From Desmospora profundinema (lineage in GTDB: Bacteria; Bacillota; Bacilli; Thermoactinomycetales; DSM-45169): a DNA stretch of 64,000 nt. Made by a program: the position numbers and the translations under genes. Positions within the stretch are counted from its first letter, which is position 1; the number at the start of each line of letters is the position of its first letter. The stretch lies in NCBI RefSeq assembly GCF_031454155.1, contig NZ_JAVDQG010000006.1:186001-250000 (forward strand), written 5' to 3'. Shown here piece after piece: positions 50,934-59,380 of the stretch. Below the pieces are notes generated by a model. That model did not search any database. It saw only the letters and a list, made by a program, of their open reading frames with translations, and was not told the DNA's origin.

Positions 50934-52826
50934 ATGGCTGTCACGATCCCGGAAACGATGCCGAAAAAGGCGACAGCGGGGGAAACGCTGTTGTTTCGAA
51001 CCTTGAAGCGATATCTGACGGAAGAGTATGTGGTTTACTATGAACCAGACATTCAGGGATGGCGGCCGGATTTTGTGATCATCGGTCCCGAGCTGGGATT
51101 GTTGGTGCTGGAAGTAAAAGATTATACCCGGTCCACATTGGTGGAGTTGAATCCCGATCAATGGACAATCCGGAATGGGGCGGGGGAGGAAGTGACGGTC
51201 GTCTCTCCACTGAAGCAAGCCAGGGATTATGCGTTCCGCATCGCCGACAAATTGAAACGGGATCGCGACCTGGTACAGACGGAGGGGAAGCACCGCTCCA
51301 AGCTCAAATTTCCCTTTGGATACGGAGTGGTTTTCACGCGTCTCACCAAGGCGGATCTGGCCCGGGAAGAGCTGTTGGCGGTGGTGGATCCGAAGCTGAC
51401 ACTGACAAGGGAGGAGATTGATCCTGAGCGGGAGGCGTTTTCGGAGATTCTCTTACGGCAGAAACTCTCCCGAATGTTCACGGTCTCCTTCTCCCTGAAG
51501 GAGCCGCTGCGGCCGTTGGATATTCAGCGGATCCGCTTCCACTTGTTCCCCGAGGTGCGAATCGGCGGAAAGGTGACCAAAAAGGTTTCGTACCAAGACT
51601 ATGTGTTGCTTTCACTGGATGATCTGGAAACGATGGACCTGCATCAAGAGAGTCTGGCCAAACAGATCGGGGACAAGCATCGCCTGATCCGGGGTGTGGC
51701 CGGCAGCGGAAAAACATTGATCCTGGCCAGCCGGGCAGCCATCTTAGCCAGGGAACATCCGGATTGGGAGATCCTGATCTTGTGTTACAATATCTCGCTG
51801 TCCCGCTTCATTCACGATATGGTGGAGCAGAAATGGAGCCAATCGGGGGATGGGTTGGATGATGAGGGAGAAGGGGAGCGGTGTTATTCGGCAGATGGAA
51901 GAAAACAAATCACGGTGCGCCATTTTCATGAGTGGCTGCATCGGGATCTGAAGATAACGGAAGAAGAAATCCCCCAGGCTGTGGAGGAATGGGAGGCGGG
52001 CAAGCGAATGCTGCCCCGGTATGATGCCATTCTGATCGATGAAGGACAGGATTTTGCACCGGAGTGGTTGGGTTTGGCGAGCCGGTTATTAAACCCGGAC
52101 ACCCAGTCGCTTCTGATCGTGGAAGACCGGGCGCAAACCATCTATCCCCGCCGCCGCAGCCTGCGCAAGGACACCGGTCTGGATTTTCGCGGGCGCTCCC
52201 GGGTATTAACGATCAATTATCGCAATACCGGCCCGGTCGTCCAGCTAGCGTGGGAGTTTTATCAGGCTCACGCTTCCCCTGAAAACAAGCCGTCAACAGG
52301 GGAAGACGTGGAGGTGATTACCCCGCAAAGCACGCTGAGAAGCGGTCCGCCCCCGTATTTGAAGCGGTTTGCCAGTTTGACGGATGAGATGGCTTATGTG
52401 GCCAGGCAGATGAAGGTGTTGCACCGGCAACGGGAGACGGCCTGGTCGGACATGCTGGTCTTGTACCGGGTGAAGCGGTATGATGGGGTGGACACCATGG
52501 GGGTTATCCAACAGGCACTGTCGCGGGAGGGGATCCCTTTTTACTGGCTGACGGAAAATCACCGTTCCAAGCGGGCGTTTGCGCCCAGAGAGAACGGTGT
52601 CACCATCAGCACCATCGACAGCAGCAAAGGGTTGGACTTTGAAGCCGTTTTCGTCGTCAACCTGGAACGGCTTCCGTTTCCCATGGAAGAGAACAAAGAA
52701 CGGGAAGTCTCTCTCCTCTACATCGCCATGACACGGGCCAAAAAATATCTGTCGCTCACCTGGTCGGGTGAATCGGAGTTTACTCGGTGGCTGGAGCAGG
52801 CGGAGCGAACAGCCGTCAAGCAGTGA
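50934..52826 (+). CDS. NERD nuclease domain fused to UvrD-like SF1 helicase
   Basis: This 630-residue protein starts at ATG 50934 behind AAGGAGGA. Residues about 15-130 carry a nuclease-related (NERD) domain: E in the N-terminal helix, DFVII (near 45) and the LEVKDY core of the PD-(D/E)XK fold. From about 240 an SF1 helicase follows, with Walker A GVAGSGKT (near 255), Walker B LIDEGQDF (near 367), motif III/IV residues in LLIVEDRAQTIY, motif V STIDSSKGLDFEAVFV and motif VI LLYIAMTRAKK. Such fusions probably process DNA ends or foreign DNA; the exact task is unknown. It is divergent from the two-component genes and close to a GNAT gene. Confidence 0.9.
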   Translation: MAVTIPETMPKKATAGETLLFRTLKRYLTEEYVVYYEPDIQGWRPDFVIIGPELGLLVLEVKDYTRSTLVELNPDQWTIRNGAGEEVTVVSPLKQARDYAFRIADKLKRDRDLVQTEGKHRSKLKFPFGYGVVFTRLTKADLAREELLAVVDPKLTLTREEIDPEREAFSEILLRQKLSRMFTVSFSLKEPLRPLDIQRIRFHLFPEVRIGGKVTKKVSYQDYVLLSLDDLETMDLHQESLAKQIGDKHRLIRGVAGSGKTLILASRAAILAREHPDWEILILCYNISLSRFIHDMVEQKWSQSGDGLDDEGEGERCYSADGRKQITVRHFHEWLHRDLKITEEEIPQAVEEWEAGKRMLPRYDAILIDEGQDFAPEWLGLASRLLNPDTQSLLIVEDRAQTIYPRRRSLRKDTGLDFRGRSRVLTINYRNTGPVVQLAWEFYQAHASPENKPSTGEDVEVITPQSTLRSGPPPYLKRFASLTDEMAYVARQMKVLHRQRETAWSDMLVLYRVKRYDGVDTMGVIQQALSREGIPFYWLTENHRSKRAFAPRENGVTISTIDSSKGLDFEAVFVVNLERLPFPMEENKEREVSLLYIAMTRAKKYLSLTWSGESEFTRWLEQAERTAVKQ

Positions 52827-52868
52827 ACGAGGAAAAAGGCTCCCGGATGCAGGGAAAGGTGTGGGATC

Positions 52869-53435
52869 GTGGAGAGAGAAAAGAGAGTCAAATGGTTGGA
52901 GGGGAGCCGAGTCTATCTCCGGCCGCCGGAAAAGGAAGATGTGGATCCTTTTTTTCGCAGTCTGTACCACATGGAAGGGCGTCGTTTGACCGGGCAAAAC
53001 CGGGTGTATTCCCGGGAGGCCATCGGGGAGTGGTTGGAAAAAACGGCGCGGGATCCGGACCGCGTCTTTTTGGTGATTGTCTCCCAGGAGGATGATACGG
53101 TACTGGGCGATGTGGAACTGAACGACATCGACTGGTACCATCGCAGTGCCAACATTCGAATCCAATTGAACCATGAACGAAACTATGGTCAGGGATACGG
53201 GACGGAGGCTCTGGATCTGATGCTGGATCATGGTTTCGGCATTTTGAATCTGCACCGGATTCACCTGGAGGTTTTCGCCTTTAACGAACGGGCCATCCGG
53301 GCATATGAGAAGCTGGGCTTTCAACAGGAGGGAATTAGCCGGGAAGCATTGTATTACGACCATGCCTACCATGATGTCATCCAGATGGCCGTCTTGGCCC
53401 GCGAGTGGCGGGAACGAAAGCAAAGGAACCGTTAA
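52869..53435 (+). CDS. GNAT N-acetyltransferase (RimJ/RimL type)
   Basis: This 188-residue acetyltransferase starts at GTG 52869 (AAAGGTG site). It shows the RimJ/RimL pattern: VYLRPPEKEDVDPFF at the start, ELNDIDWYHRSANIRIQL, the acetyl-CoA loop YGQGYGTEALDLMLDHGF, and LEVFAFNERAIRAYEKLGFQQEG. It transfers acetyl from acetyl-CoA to an amine; the target may be a protein N-terminus or a small molecule. It sits 42 bases after the helicase gene and 22 bases before the next gene, probably in one operon. Confidence 0.88.
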   Translation: MEREKRVKWLEGSRVYLRPPEKEDVDPFFRSLYHMEGRRLTGQNRVYSREAIGEWLEKTARDPDRVFLVIVSQEDDTVLGDVELNDIDWYHRSANIRIQLNHERNYGQGYGTEALDLMLDHGFGILNLHRIHLEVFAFNERAIRAYEKLGFQQEGISREALYYDHAYHDVIQMAVLAREWRERKQRNR

Positions 53436-53457
53436 GGGCGGAATGGGAGGGGAATGG

Positions 53458-53940
53458 ATGGAACCGAGATTGGTACAAGTGGACCCCTTTACCGTAAGAG
53501 GGATTGCCGTCACCACGGACAATACCCGGGAAGCGGGACCGGAGGGGAAGCTGCCGGAATTGTGGGGCCGGTTTTACCGCCATCCGATCTGGACGGGACG
53601 CGGTGACGGCATACCGGTGGTTTATGGGGTATACCATCGGTATGAAGATGGGATGAACGGGAGTTATCGCGTTTTGGCGGGGTGTGAAGCGGAGTACGTG
53701 CAAGCGGGGGAGGACGTGGAGGAGCAGGGGGTACCCGCATCCACGTATGCGGTGTTCACATCCGACGAAGGGCCGATCGCCCGTGTAGTTCCGGAAACAT
53801 GGATGCGGATCTGGGAGTGGTTTCGACAGACGGATTCGATGAAGCGGACGTATCAGGTTGATTTTGAACGCTATGATAAACGGGCCCACAACCCGGAGCG
53901 GGCTATTGTCGAGATCTATATTAGTGTTCATGATTCGTAA
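53458..53940 (+). CDS. GyrI-like/effector-binding domain protein
   Basis: The 160-residue product, from ATG 53458 behind GGGAGGGG, has the AraC effector-binding (GyrI-like/SOUL) fold: VDPFTVRGIAVTT, LWGRFYRHP, VVYGVYHRYEDG, GCEAEYVQ, YAVFTSDEGP, TWMRIWEWF and a C-terminal AIVEIYISV strand. It has no DNA-binding domain. Stand-alone members bind hydrophobic small molecules or hydrolyse some toxins. It follows the GNAT gene at 22 bases. Confidence 0.85.
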   Translation: MEPRLVQVDPFTVRGIAVTTDNTREAGPEGKLPELWGRFYRHPIWTGRGDGIPVVYGVYHRYEDGMNGSYRVLAGCEAEYVQAGEDVEEQGVPASTYAVFTSDEGPIARVVPETWMRIWEWFRQTDSMKRTYQVDFERYDKRAHNPERAIVEIYISVHDS

Positions 53941-53949
53941 CAGCCGATC

Positions 53950-53990
53950 CATAAAAACACAGCCGTTCGCATGATGCGAACGGCTGTGGA
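53950..53990 (-). terminator. Terminator of the alanine/glycine symporter gene
   Basis: CACAGCCGTTCGCA and TGCGAACGGCTGTG form a perfect 14-bp stem; the T-run (TTTTTAT) is on the minus strand, while the plus-strand side lacks one. Confidence 0.85.
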
Positions 53991-53996
53991 GGTGTG

Positions 53997-55418
53997 TTAT
54001 TGCGCCTTCTTTTCCGCTTCCGGTTTTTCATCCCAGCATTCCACGTTCTTTAATCCGGGAATGCTGTTTTTAGTGAAAACGGGATCTTTCCCTTCTTTTT
54101 TCTGACGGATATAGTCTTGCAACGCGGCGAAAGCGATTTTGCCCAACAGGGCGATGGCGATCAAGTTGACCAACGTCATGCTGGCCATAAACAGGTCCGC
54201 CATGTTCCACACCAGGTCAATCTCCTGGACCGCGCCGAACAGGAGAAGGCCGAAGAAGGCGGCTTGATAGAGACGCAGCCAAACGGGATTGGCCCGGATA
54301 AATTGAATATTGGTTTCGCCGTAATAGTAGTTGCCCAAGAGCGAGCTGAAGGCGAACAGGAAAATAACCACCGCAATGAAGCTGGGTGCCCAGGGGCCAA
54401 TGGTTGTAGCCAGGGCGGCCTGGGTTAGTTCGATTCCTACCAGACCGGAATTCCAATCTCCTGCAAACAAGATGATAAAGGCGGTTGCACTACAAATCAG
54501 CAGTGTGTCCGTAAACACGCCCAAAGTTTGGATCAGACCTTGTTTCACCGGGTGGCTGACATCGGCGGTTGCAGCGGCGTTGGGGGCACTTCCCATCCCC
54601 GCTTCGTTGGAAAAGAGTCCGCGCCGGATCCCTTCCATCAGAGCGGCACCCAGTCCACCACCGACAGCGGCCTCCAGTTGGAAAGCGCTTTGTACAATCA
54701 GGGCGAAGACTTCAGGAATCTGCCGGAAGTGGGTGACCATGATGAACAAAGCGACCAGGATATAAATGACGGCCATAACAGGAACGATCACCTGGGCGAC
54801 ACGTGCGATTCGTTTCACTCCCCCAAAAATGACAATCGCCATCAAAACTGCCAGAATCAGCCCCATGAACAGGCGATCCACGCCAAAGGCATTATGGAAG
54901 GCAAGGCTGATGGTGTTTGCCTGGACGGAGTTGAAGATGAGTCCAAAACACAAGGTCATCAAGAGGGAGAAGAGCAAACCCATCCAGCGTTTTCCCAAGG
55001 CTTTTTCCATGTAATAGGCGGGGCCGCCGCGGAAGGTGTCACCGTGGCGCTCCTTGTAAATCTGAGCCAGGGTGCTTTCCACAAATCCGGAGGCGGCCCC
55101 GACCAGTGCGATCATCCACATCCAGAAGACAGCACCGGGTCCACCGAGGGCGATGGCCAATGCTACCCCGGCCAGGTTGCCGGTTCCCACCCGGGATGCC
55201 GTACTGATACAAAAAGCTTGAAAGGAGGAGACGCCTTTCTTTCCGGGGGAAGCTTTTGCTCCTTCCCCCAACAAGCGGATCATCTCTTTCAGCATCCGGA
55301 ACTGCACGAAATTGGAGCGGAAAGTAAAGTACAGACCTAATCCCAGCAAGGCTGCGATTAAGATATAGGTCCACAGGATATCGTTACCAACGGAAACAAA
55401 TTGCTCGATCCACTTCAA
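53997..55418 (-). CDS. Sodium:alanine/glycine symporter (AGCS family)
   Basis: This 473-residue carrier has about 11 membrane helices and AGCS family signatures: SRVGTGNLAGVALAIALGGPGAVFWMW, the ESTLAQIYKER segment, GGPAYYMEKALG, and NEAGMGSAPNAAATADVSHP. It imports alanine or glycine with Na+ or H+. Length is typical for AlsT/DagA proteins. It is transcribed alone. The 230 bp upstream are AT-rich, with no riboswitch recognised. Confidence 0.93.
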   Translation of the reverse strand: MKWIEQFVSVGNDILWTYILIAALLGLGLYFTFRSNFVQFRMLKEMIRLLGEGAKASPGKKGVSSFQAFCISTASRVGTGNLAGVALAIALGGPGAVFWMWMIALVGAASGFVESTLAQIYKERHGDTFRGGPAYYMEKALGKRWMGLLFSLLMTLCFGLIFNSVQANTISLAFHNAFGVDRLFMGLILAVLMAIVIFGGVKRIARVAQVIVPVMAVIYILVALFIMVTHFRQIPEVFALIVQSAFQLEAAVGGGLGAALMEGIRRGLFSNEAGMGSAPNAAATADVSHPVKQGLIQTLGVFTDTLLICSATAFIILFAGDWNSGLVGIELTQAALATTIGPWAPSFIAVVIFLFAFSSLLGNYYYGETNIQFIRANPVWLRLYQAAFFGLLLFGAVQEIDLVWNMADLFMASMTLVNLIAIALLGKIAFAALQDYIRQKKEGKDPVFTKNSIPGLKNVECWDEKPEAEKKAQ

Positions 55419-55648
55419 ACCGTTTTGTCACCTCTTCCGTATTTCTTGATTTTACAAAATGGTATGAAAAAAATCATACTCTTCAATCCTACCACATTCC
55501 GATTATAATCAAACATCCACTTATACGAATGGAGTATATTTTACCATGTAATCGGACACTTTTTGCAGGATGAATTGGTATGAAAGACATTAAAAAATAG
55601 ATTTATTCTTTTAAAAAATTAAAATGGTAAAAGGAGGGGACGGCACCA

Positions 55649-56599
55649 TTGGAGCAGTGGACGTTTATGGGACGAAGTGTATTGCCGTATGAAGTGGATC
55701 GTACGGTGCGCAATGACTTTCCTTCGACGGGTTGGAGCCCTTCCTGGCCCCGCCGCGAACAGGTTGATGGGGATTGGTACTACTGTCTGCCGCGAACGGA
55801 AGAACCGTGGTGGGTGGTGATTCGTCAGGATGGAAAAGCGTTGTCGGAGCAGGAGGCGAAGCGGATTTGGCGGGGGAGAACTGGGAGAGGATGTCTTTCT
55901 AACGTCTTTCGCGGTCTGATAGGGTTGCTGTTCGGTTTGGCCGGATTCGTCGTTTATATCTTGTTTGCCTTGGTTGTAGGCGGTCAGCTTGGTGTGGAAG
56001 GGGATATTGTGACGGAACCGCATGGAATAACGCTGTTTTTGGCCATTTTCTATTTTTTCTTATTTGCTCTGTGGGGAGCATCTTTTGCTTTTCCTAAAAG
56101 CTGGTGTTGGCTGGAAGTGGCGCGAAAACGCCGGTTGCTCGGGGGAATGTTGGCGGCGATCTTGGTGTCGCTACCGATCGGCACCGTGTTTGCAAGCACG
56201 TATGAGGTTTATATGGAAGACGGCATTCTTTATTCCGATGTGGGGGAGTGGGGAAAACAAAAAAAGGTGGCTTGGGCGGATCTGGAAGAAGTGAACCTGC
56301 AGGTAGAGAATTGGGAATACGGCCCGGATCTGGTGGTGGAGTCGGTAACAAGAGAGGGGCGAACCTTTAAATGGAGCGGTTCATTCCGGGAAGACGGTGA
56401 AACCTTTTTATCGATCAATCAGGCCGCGTTCGCCCAGGGAGCCAATATGACAGTAGAATGGTTAAACGGCGAGCAGCTCTTTTATATCAACGAGGCCTTC
56501 GGCGATGATGTACGTCAATTTTTCTACGAAGTGGCCCAGGACTTTGAGAAGCGCTACCCCGATGATCCCCGTGCCGTGAAAAACCGGAATCGGGAGTAG
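55649..56599 (+). CDS. Membrane protein of unknown function, 316 residues
   Basis: It begins at TTG 55649 with AAGGAGGGG 9 bases before. The N-terminal 95 residues are soluble (tryptophan-rich: GWSPSWPRREQVDGDWYYCLP). Helices follow near 95-118, 127-150 and 160-180. The C-terminal half after EVYMEDGILYSDVGEWG resembles a PH-like/bPH domain of beta strands (VAWADLEEVNLQVENW), which in other small membrane proteins packs after membrane helices. No enzyme motif is seen. It stands alone before a hairpin terminator. Confidence 0.7.
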   Translation: MEQWTFMGRSVLPYEVDRTVRNDFPSTGWSPSWPRREQVDGDWYYCLPRTEEPWWVVIRQDGKALSEQEAKRIWRGRTGRGCLSNVFRGLIGLLFGLAGFVVYILFALVVGGQLGVEGDIVTEPHGITLFLAIFYFFLFALWGASFAFPKSWCWLEVARKRRLLGGMLAAILVSLPIGTVFASTYEVYMEDGILYSDVGEWGKQKKVAWADLEEVNLQVENWEYGPDLVVESVTREGRTFKWSGSFREDGETFLSINQAAFAQGANMTVEWLNGEQLFYINEAFGDDVRQFFYEVAQDFEKRYPDDPRAVKNRNRE

Positions 56600-56621
56600 T
56601 TATGTTCATCACTGTAAAAGG

Positions 56622-56657
56622 GAACCCGCCCATCCGTGAGGATGGGCGGGTTCTATT
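56622..56657 (+). terminator. Terminator-like hairpin
   Basis: GAACCCGCCCATCC and GGATGGGCGGGTTC form a perfect 14-bp stem; only TTCT follows, so termination may be weak or need both strands. Confidence 0.6.
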
Positions 56658-56700
56658 AGGGTCTGTCTGGTCATTCATTTTTCTGTGAGAAAAGGGAAGG

Positions 56701-56830
56701 TCGGGTTGGCTTTTGGTTCGCCTTTGCACTCACAGAGCACAAGTCTCACCTGGTTCACTTCGTTCCCGGTCTCGCTATGCGCTTTTTGCAACGAAACGGA
56801 GACAGCCATACCGACCGGATCTCGCCCTAC
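56701..56830 (-). repeat. Dispersed repeat, copy C (inverted)
   Basis: On the minus strand it reads GCATAGCGAGACCGGGAACG..., then GTGAGACTTGTGCTCTGTGA and a CCAAAAGCCAACCCGAC end. This corresponds to 29726-29811 on the plus strand. As there, it lies directly beside a MITE copy, in the same relative order. Confidence 0.65.
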
Positions 56831-56851
56831 GGATTGTTCAGACACGCCCTA

Positions 56852-57011
56852 GTACTACAGTTGCATTTGTACGAAGAGTGTATAGGAGCGTGGGTTGGTC
56901 GGGCTGGTGGGCTGTCTTCGATCTCTTGCAAAAAGCGCAAAGGATCGCAGCCATCCCACCACCCTCCCTTCTCACATCTGCGCCTGCCCTTATAAGTACA
57001 ACTGTAGTACT
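56852..57011 (-). mobile_element. MITE-like element, copy 2 (inverted)
   Basis: This 160-bp element has the AGTACTACAGTTG / CAACTGTAGTACT termini, is flanked by TA, and is about 95% identical to copy 1 in opposite orientation. Its right edge supplies the TAG stop codon of the adjacent VWA gene. Confidence 0.85.
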
Positions 57012-58545
57012 AGTCGTCATTTAATTTGGTGCCGGGTTTGGGTGCGTTTAAATGATGACGGACATTCGGGATTCGGGGATTTCCGATGCGAGCCTTTCCG
57101 ATGCGGTAACCACCGATTCGGACTCGTGTGCGGTTTTCCAGTTCATCGATTTTGCGGCCGTTTTCTTGCCATTGGTTTTGCACTTGATTAAAATTGTCCC
57201 GCAATTGACTGTCCAGGTGACTGCCCGCTTTCCGCCAGCGGCTATCGGCTCGATTCCCTATATCTTTCCACCGTTGCCGGTCGATCCAAGTGCCGACTTT
57301 GATCCAGTTTTCCGACGTGATCGTCTCCCGCTCTAGCAGATGGTTCAAGGCGTAGTTCATACGGGCTCGTTCTCGTTTGCTCGCTTCCAGCATCGCCGAG
57401 TGAGTTTGATTGTTCAATTGGTTGTCTCGACTGTAGGATTCATCGATGTTTTTTACGGCTCCTTCGTAGGAGAGGTTATTGATACGGTTCAGATCCGCCG
57501 CATGCCGTTTCATGACATCCGATAAGGAGTGTTTGTCGTTTACGGTTCGATAAGATCCTCCTCCCGCATCGGCTACGGCCTTTAACTGTTGCTGTCCTTG
57601 GTTGTCCACATCGAAACCGATGATGTTCACAACCGCTTCGATATCCGATTGGTGAAGGGATCGGGCCGCTTCGGCGGGGTCACCGCCGCAGGTTTCCACT
57701 CCGTCACTGACGATATAGACCAGGGTCTTTTCCGGGCGAGGTTCCCGCAATAAATCTTTCTCAGCTGCTTCGATGGCACCGGCCAGAGGGGTCCAACCCG
57801 TCGGTTTAAAGCGGTCAAGCGCTTTTTGAAAGAGGGCGGGGTCATAAGGGCCGGGGGAGTAGACCTGTTCTGTTTTTTTACAGGAGAGCGCCTGGTCATT
57901 CTTCTGGTTGCTTCCCTCGTGACCGTAAACCCGCAGGGAGACCGAGGCATCGGCGGGAAGGCTTTCCGCAAACTCACGGATTGCCTCTTTGGCAAGGTCC
58001 ATTTTTACTCCGCCGTCTACTTTTGCGGCCATGCTGCCGCTGGCATCCAGGAGAATTTCCACCCGGAGGGAGGCGGCGGTATTTTTCTCCTCTTTTTTGC
58101 GGCGCTCCCCCTCCTGTGCGTTTACGGACAGCTCACCATAGTTTTGGGTGTAATCGGCCTGCTCCAGTTGATCAAACGTATCCATATAAGAGCGGTAACT
58201 CTCTCCCACCAGGGCCAGTAATTCTCGGTAGATTTCTTCATCAGAGAGGCCTTCCGGCAACGCATCCAATTCTTTTTTTACCTTTTCTTTGTCATAGCGG
58301 TCTTCGGCATATCGCCCAATCCCCTCATCAGCCAAAATATCTTCCAATTCAACATGGGGTTGAGGGGGTGTGGGCGCAGCGGCTTCCTGCTGCGATTCCT
58401 CTTCCGTTTTGCCGTCCTTCTCATTTTTCGGCGACTCTTGACTGTCCTGGAGTGAATCTCCCAGGATCAAGCTGCATCCGGTGGCGAGAAAGAGAAAGAT
58501 AAAAAGAGGGATCATAGCGGTTCGGTGAATCAAGGGACGTTTCAC
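57010..58545 (-). CDS. VWA-domain lipoprotein, 3' end set by a MITE
   Basis: This 511-residue secreted lipoprotein starts at GTG 58545 (GAGGAGGA site, 7 bases) with lipobox LATGC. An acidic linker (to about 50) is followed by a helical stretch, then a von Willebrand A domain with the MIDAS motif LDASGSM (near 166), the TGWTPL threonine and SDGVET. It binds a divalent metal and probably a protein partner at the cell surface. The C-terminal 190 residues are helical and basic. The stop TAG (57012-57010) lies in the TA flank/edge of the MITE, so the original C-terminus may have been changed or slightly shortened. No partner ATPase gene is adjacent. Confidence 0.85.
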   Translation of the reverse strand: MKRPLIHRTAMIPLFIFLFLATGCSLILGDSLQDSQESPKNEKDGKTEEESQQEAAAPTPPQPHVELEDILADEGIGRYAEDRYDKEKVKKELDALPEGLSDEEIYRELLALVGESYRSYMDTFDQLEQADYTQNYGELSVNAQEGERRKKEEKNTAASLRVEILLDASGSMAAKVDGGVKMDLAKEAIREFAESLPADASVSLRVYGHEGSNQKNDQALSCKKTEQVYSPGPYDPALFQKALDRFKPTGWTPLAGAIEAAEKDLLREPRPEKTLVYIVSDGVETCGGDPAEAARSLHQSDIEAVVNIIGFDVDNQGQQQLKAVADAGGGSYRTVNDKHSLSDVMKRHAADLNRINNLSYEGAVKNIDESYSRDNQLNNQTHSAMLEASKRERARMNYALNHLLERETITSENWIKVGTWIDRQRWKDIGNRADSRWRKAGSHLDSQLRDNFNQVQNQWQENGRKIDELENRTRVRIGGYRIGKARIGNPRIPNVRHHLNAPKPGTKLNDD

Positions 58546-58723
58546 GTTTCCATCCTCCTCTTGTGTTTTCGTTCCACCTTTTCCTACGATTTCGATCCAG
58601 AGAAGTTTCATGTTGCTCAAAAAAAGTGGAGAAGGGATTCTGCTCGATCCACAATCGATCCTCGTGTAAGAAAGGGGATTGCGATACGATGGGTGCAGAT
58701 CGGATAAAAAGGAGAATGCGCAT

Positions 58724-59380
58724 ATGGCAGAAGAGATGCTGGATCTGCTGGATGAACAGGGGCAAATCGTGGGACAAGCCACGCGCACGGAAGTGCATCG
58801 GCGGGGGTGGTGGCATCGCACATTTCATTGCTGGCTATTGGAGCGTCATGAGACAGAGCTGTCTATTCTCATACAACAGCGGCATGAAAGCAAAGAAGCA
58901 AGTCCCGGATTATGGGACATTACAGCCGCCGGCCATCTGGAGGCGGGAGAAGAGCCCTTAAAGGGGCTGCGGGAATTGGAGGAGGAGTTAGGGTTGCAAT
59001 TGATGCCTGCTGATCTTCATCCAATCGGGATCCTGCCGGTGGAGATGGAAATGGGAGAAGGGCGGATGGATCGGGAATTCTGCCATCTCTTTTTGGCTTG
59101 GTCTCCCCTTTCCATGGAACGGTTCCGGTTGTGCGATGGAGAAGTTTCCGCCATCTGCCGTGTATCTTTGGCGGAAGCGGAGGAGTTACTGGAGGGAAAG
59201 CGGGAGCGAATCGGGGGAGAAGGCTGGAGGTTGGCTTCGGATGGCTCGATGGCAGCCGTCTCTGTCCAGCTGAGTCGGCAGGATTGGGTTCCCCATGGAC
59301 TCGCTTATTACCGGCATGTATTTCGCTCCGCCCGCCGATGGGCGATGCAGCAATCGGGGATGGAAGAGGTGAACCGATGA
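58724..59380 (+). CDS. Nudix hydrolase, IPP-isomerase-like, with a shortened Nudix box
   Basis: The 218-residue protein starts at ATG 58724 behind AAAAGGAGA. It has the IPP isomerase/YfcD-type start (EMLDLLDEQGQIVGQATRTEVHRRGWWHRTFHCWL) and the Nudix segment GHLEAGEEPLKGLRELEEELGL. The canonical spacing Gx5Ex7REUxEExGU is one residue short between the first Glu and REL, although the three catalytic Glu are present. The C-terminal part carries a helical tail. Substrate is unknown; a diphosphate-linked small molecule is expected. It overlaps the next gene by ATGA. Confidence 0.88.
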   Translation: MAEEMLDLLDEQGQIVGQATRTEVHRRGWWHRTFHCWLLERHETELSILIQQRHESKEASPGLWDITAAGHLEAGEEPLKGLRELEEELGLQLMPADLHPIGILPVEMEMGEGRMDREFCHLFLAWSPLSMERFRLCDGEVSAICRVSLAEAEELLEGKRERIGGEGWRLASDGSMAAVSVQLSRQDWVPHGLAYYRHVFRSARRWAMQQSGMEEVNR

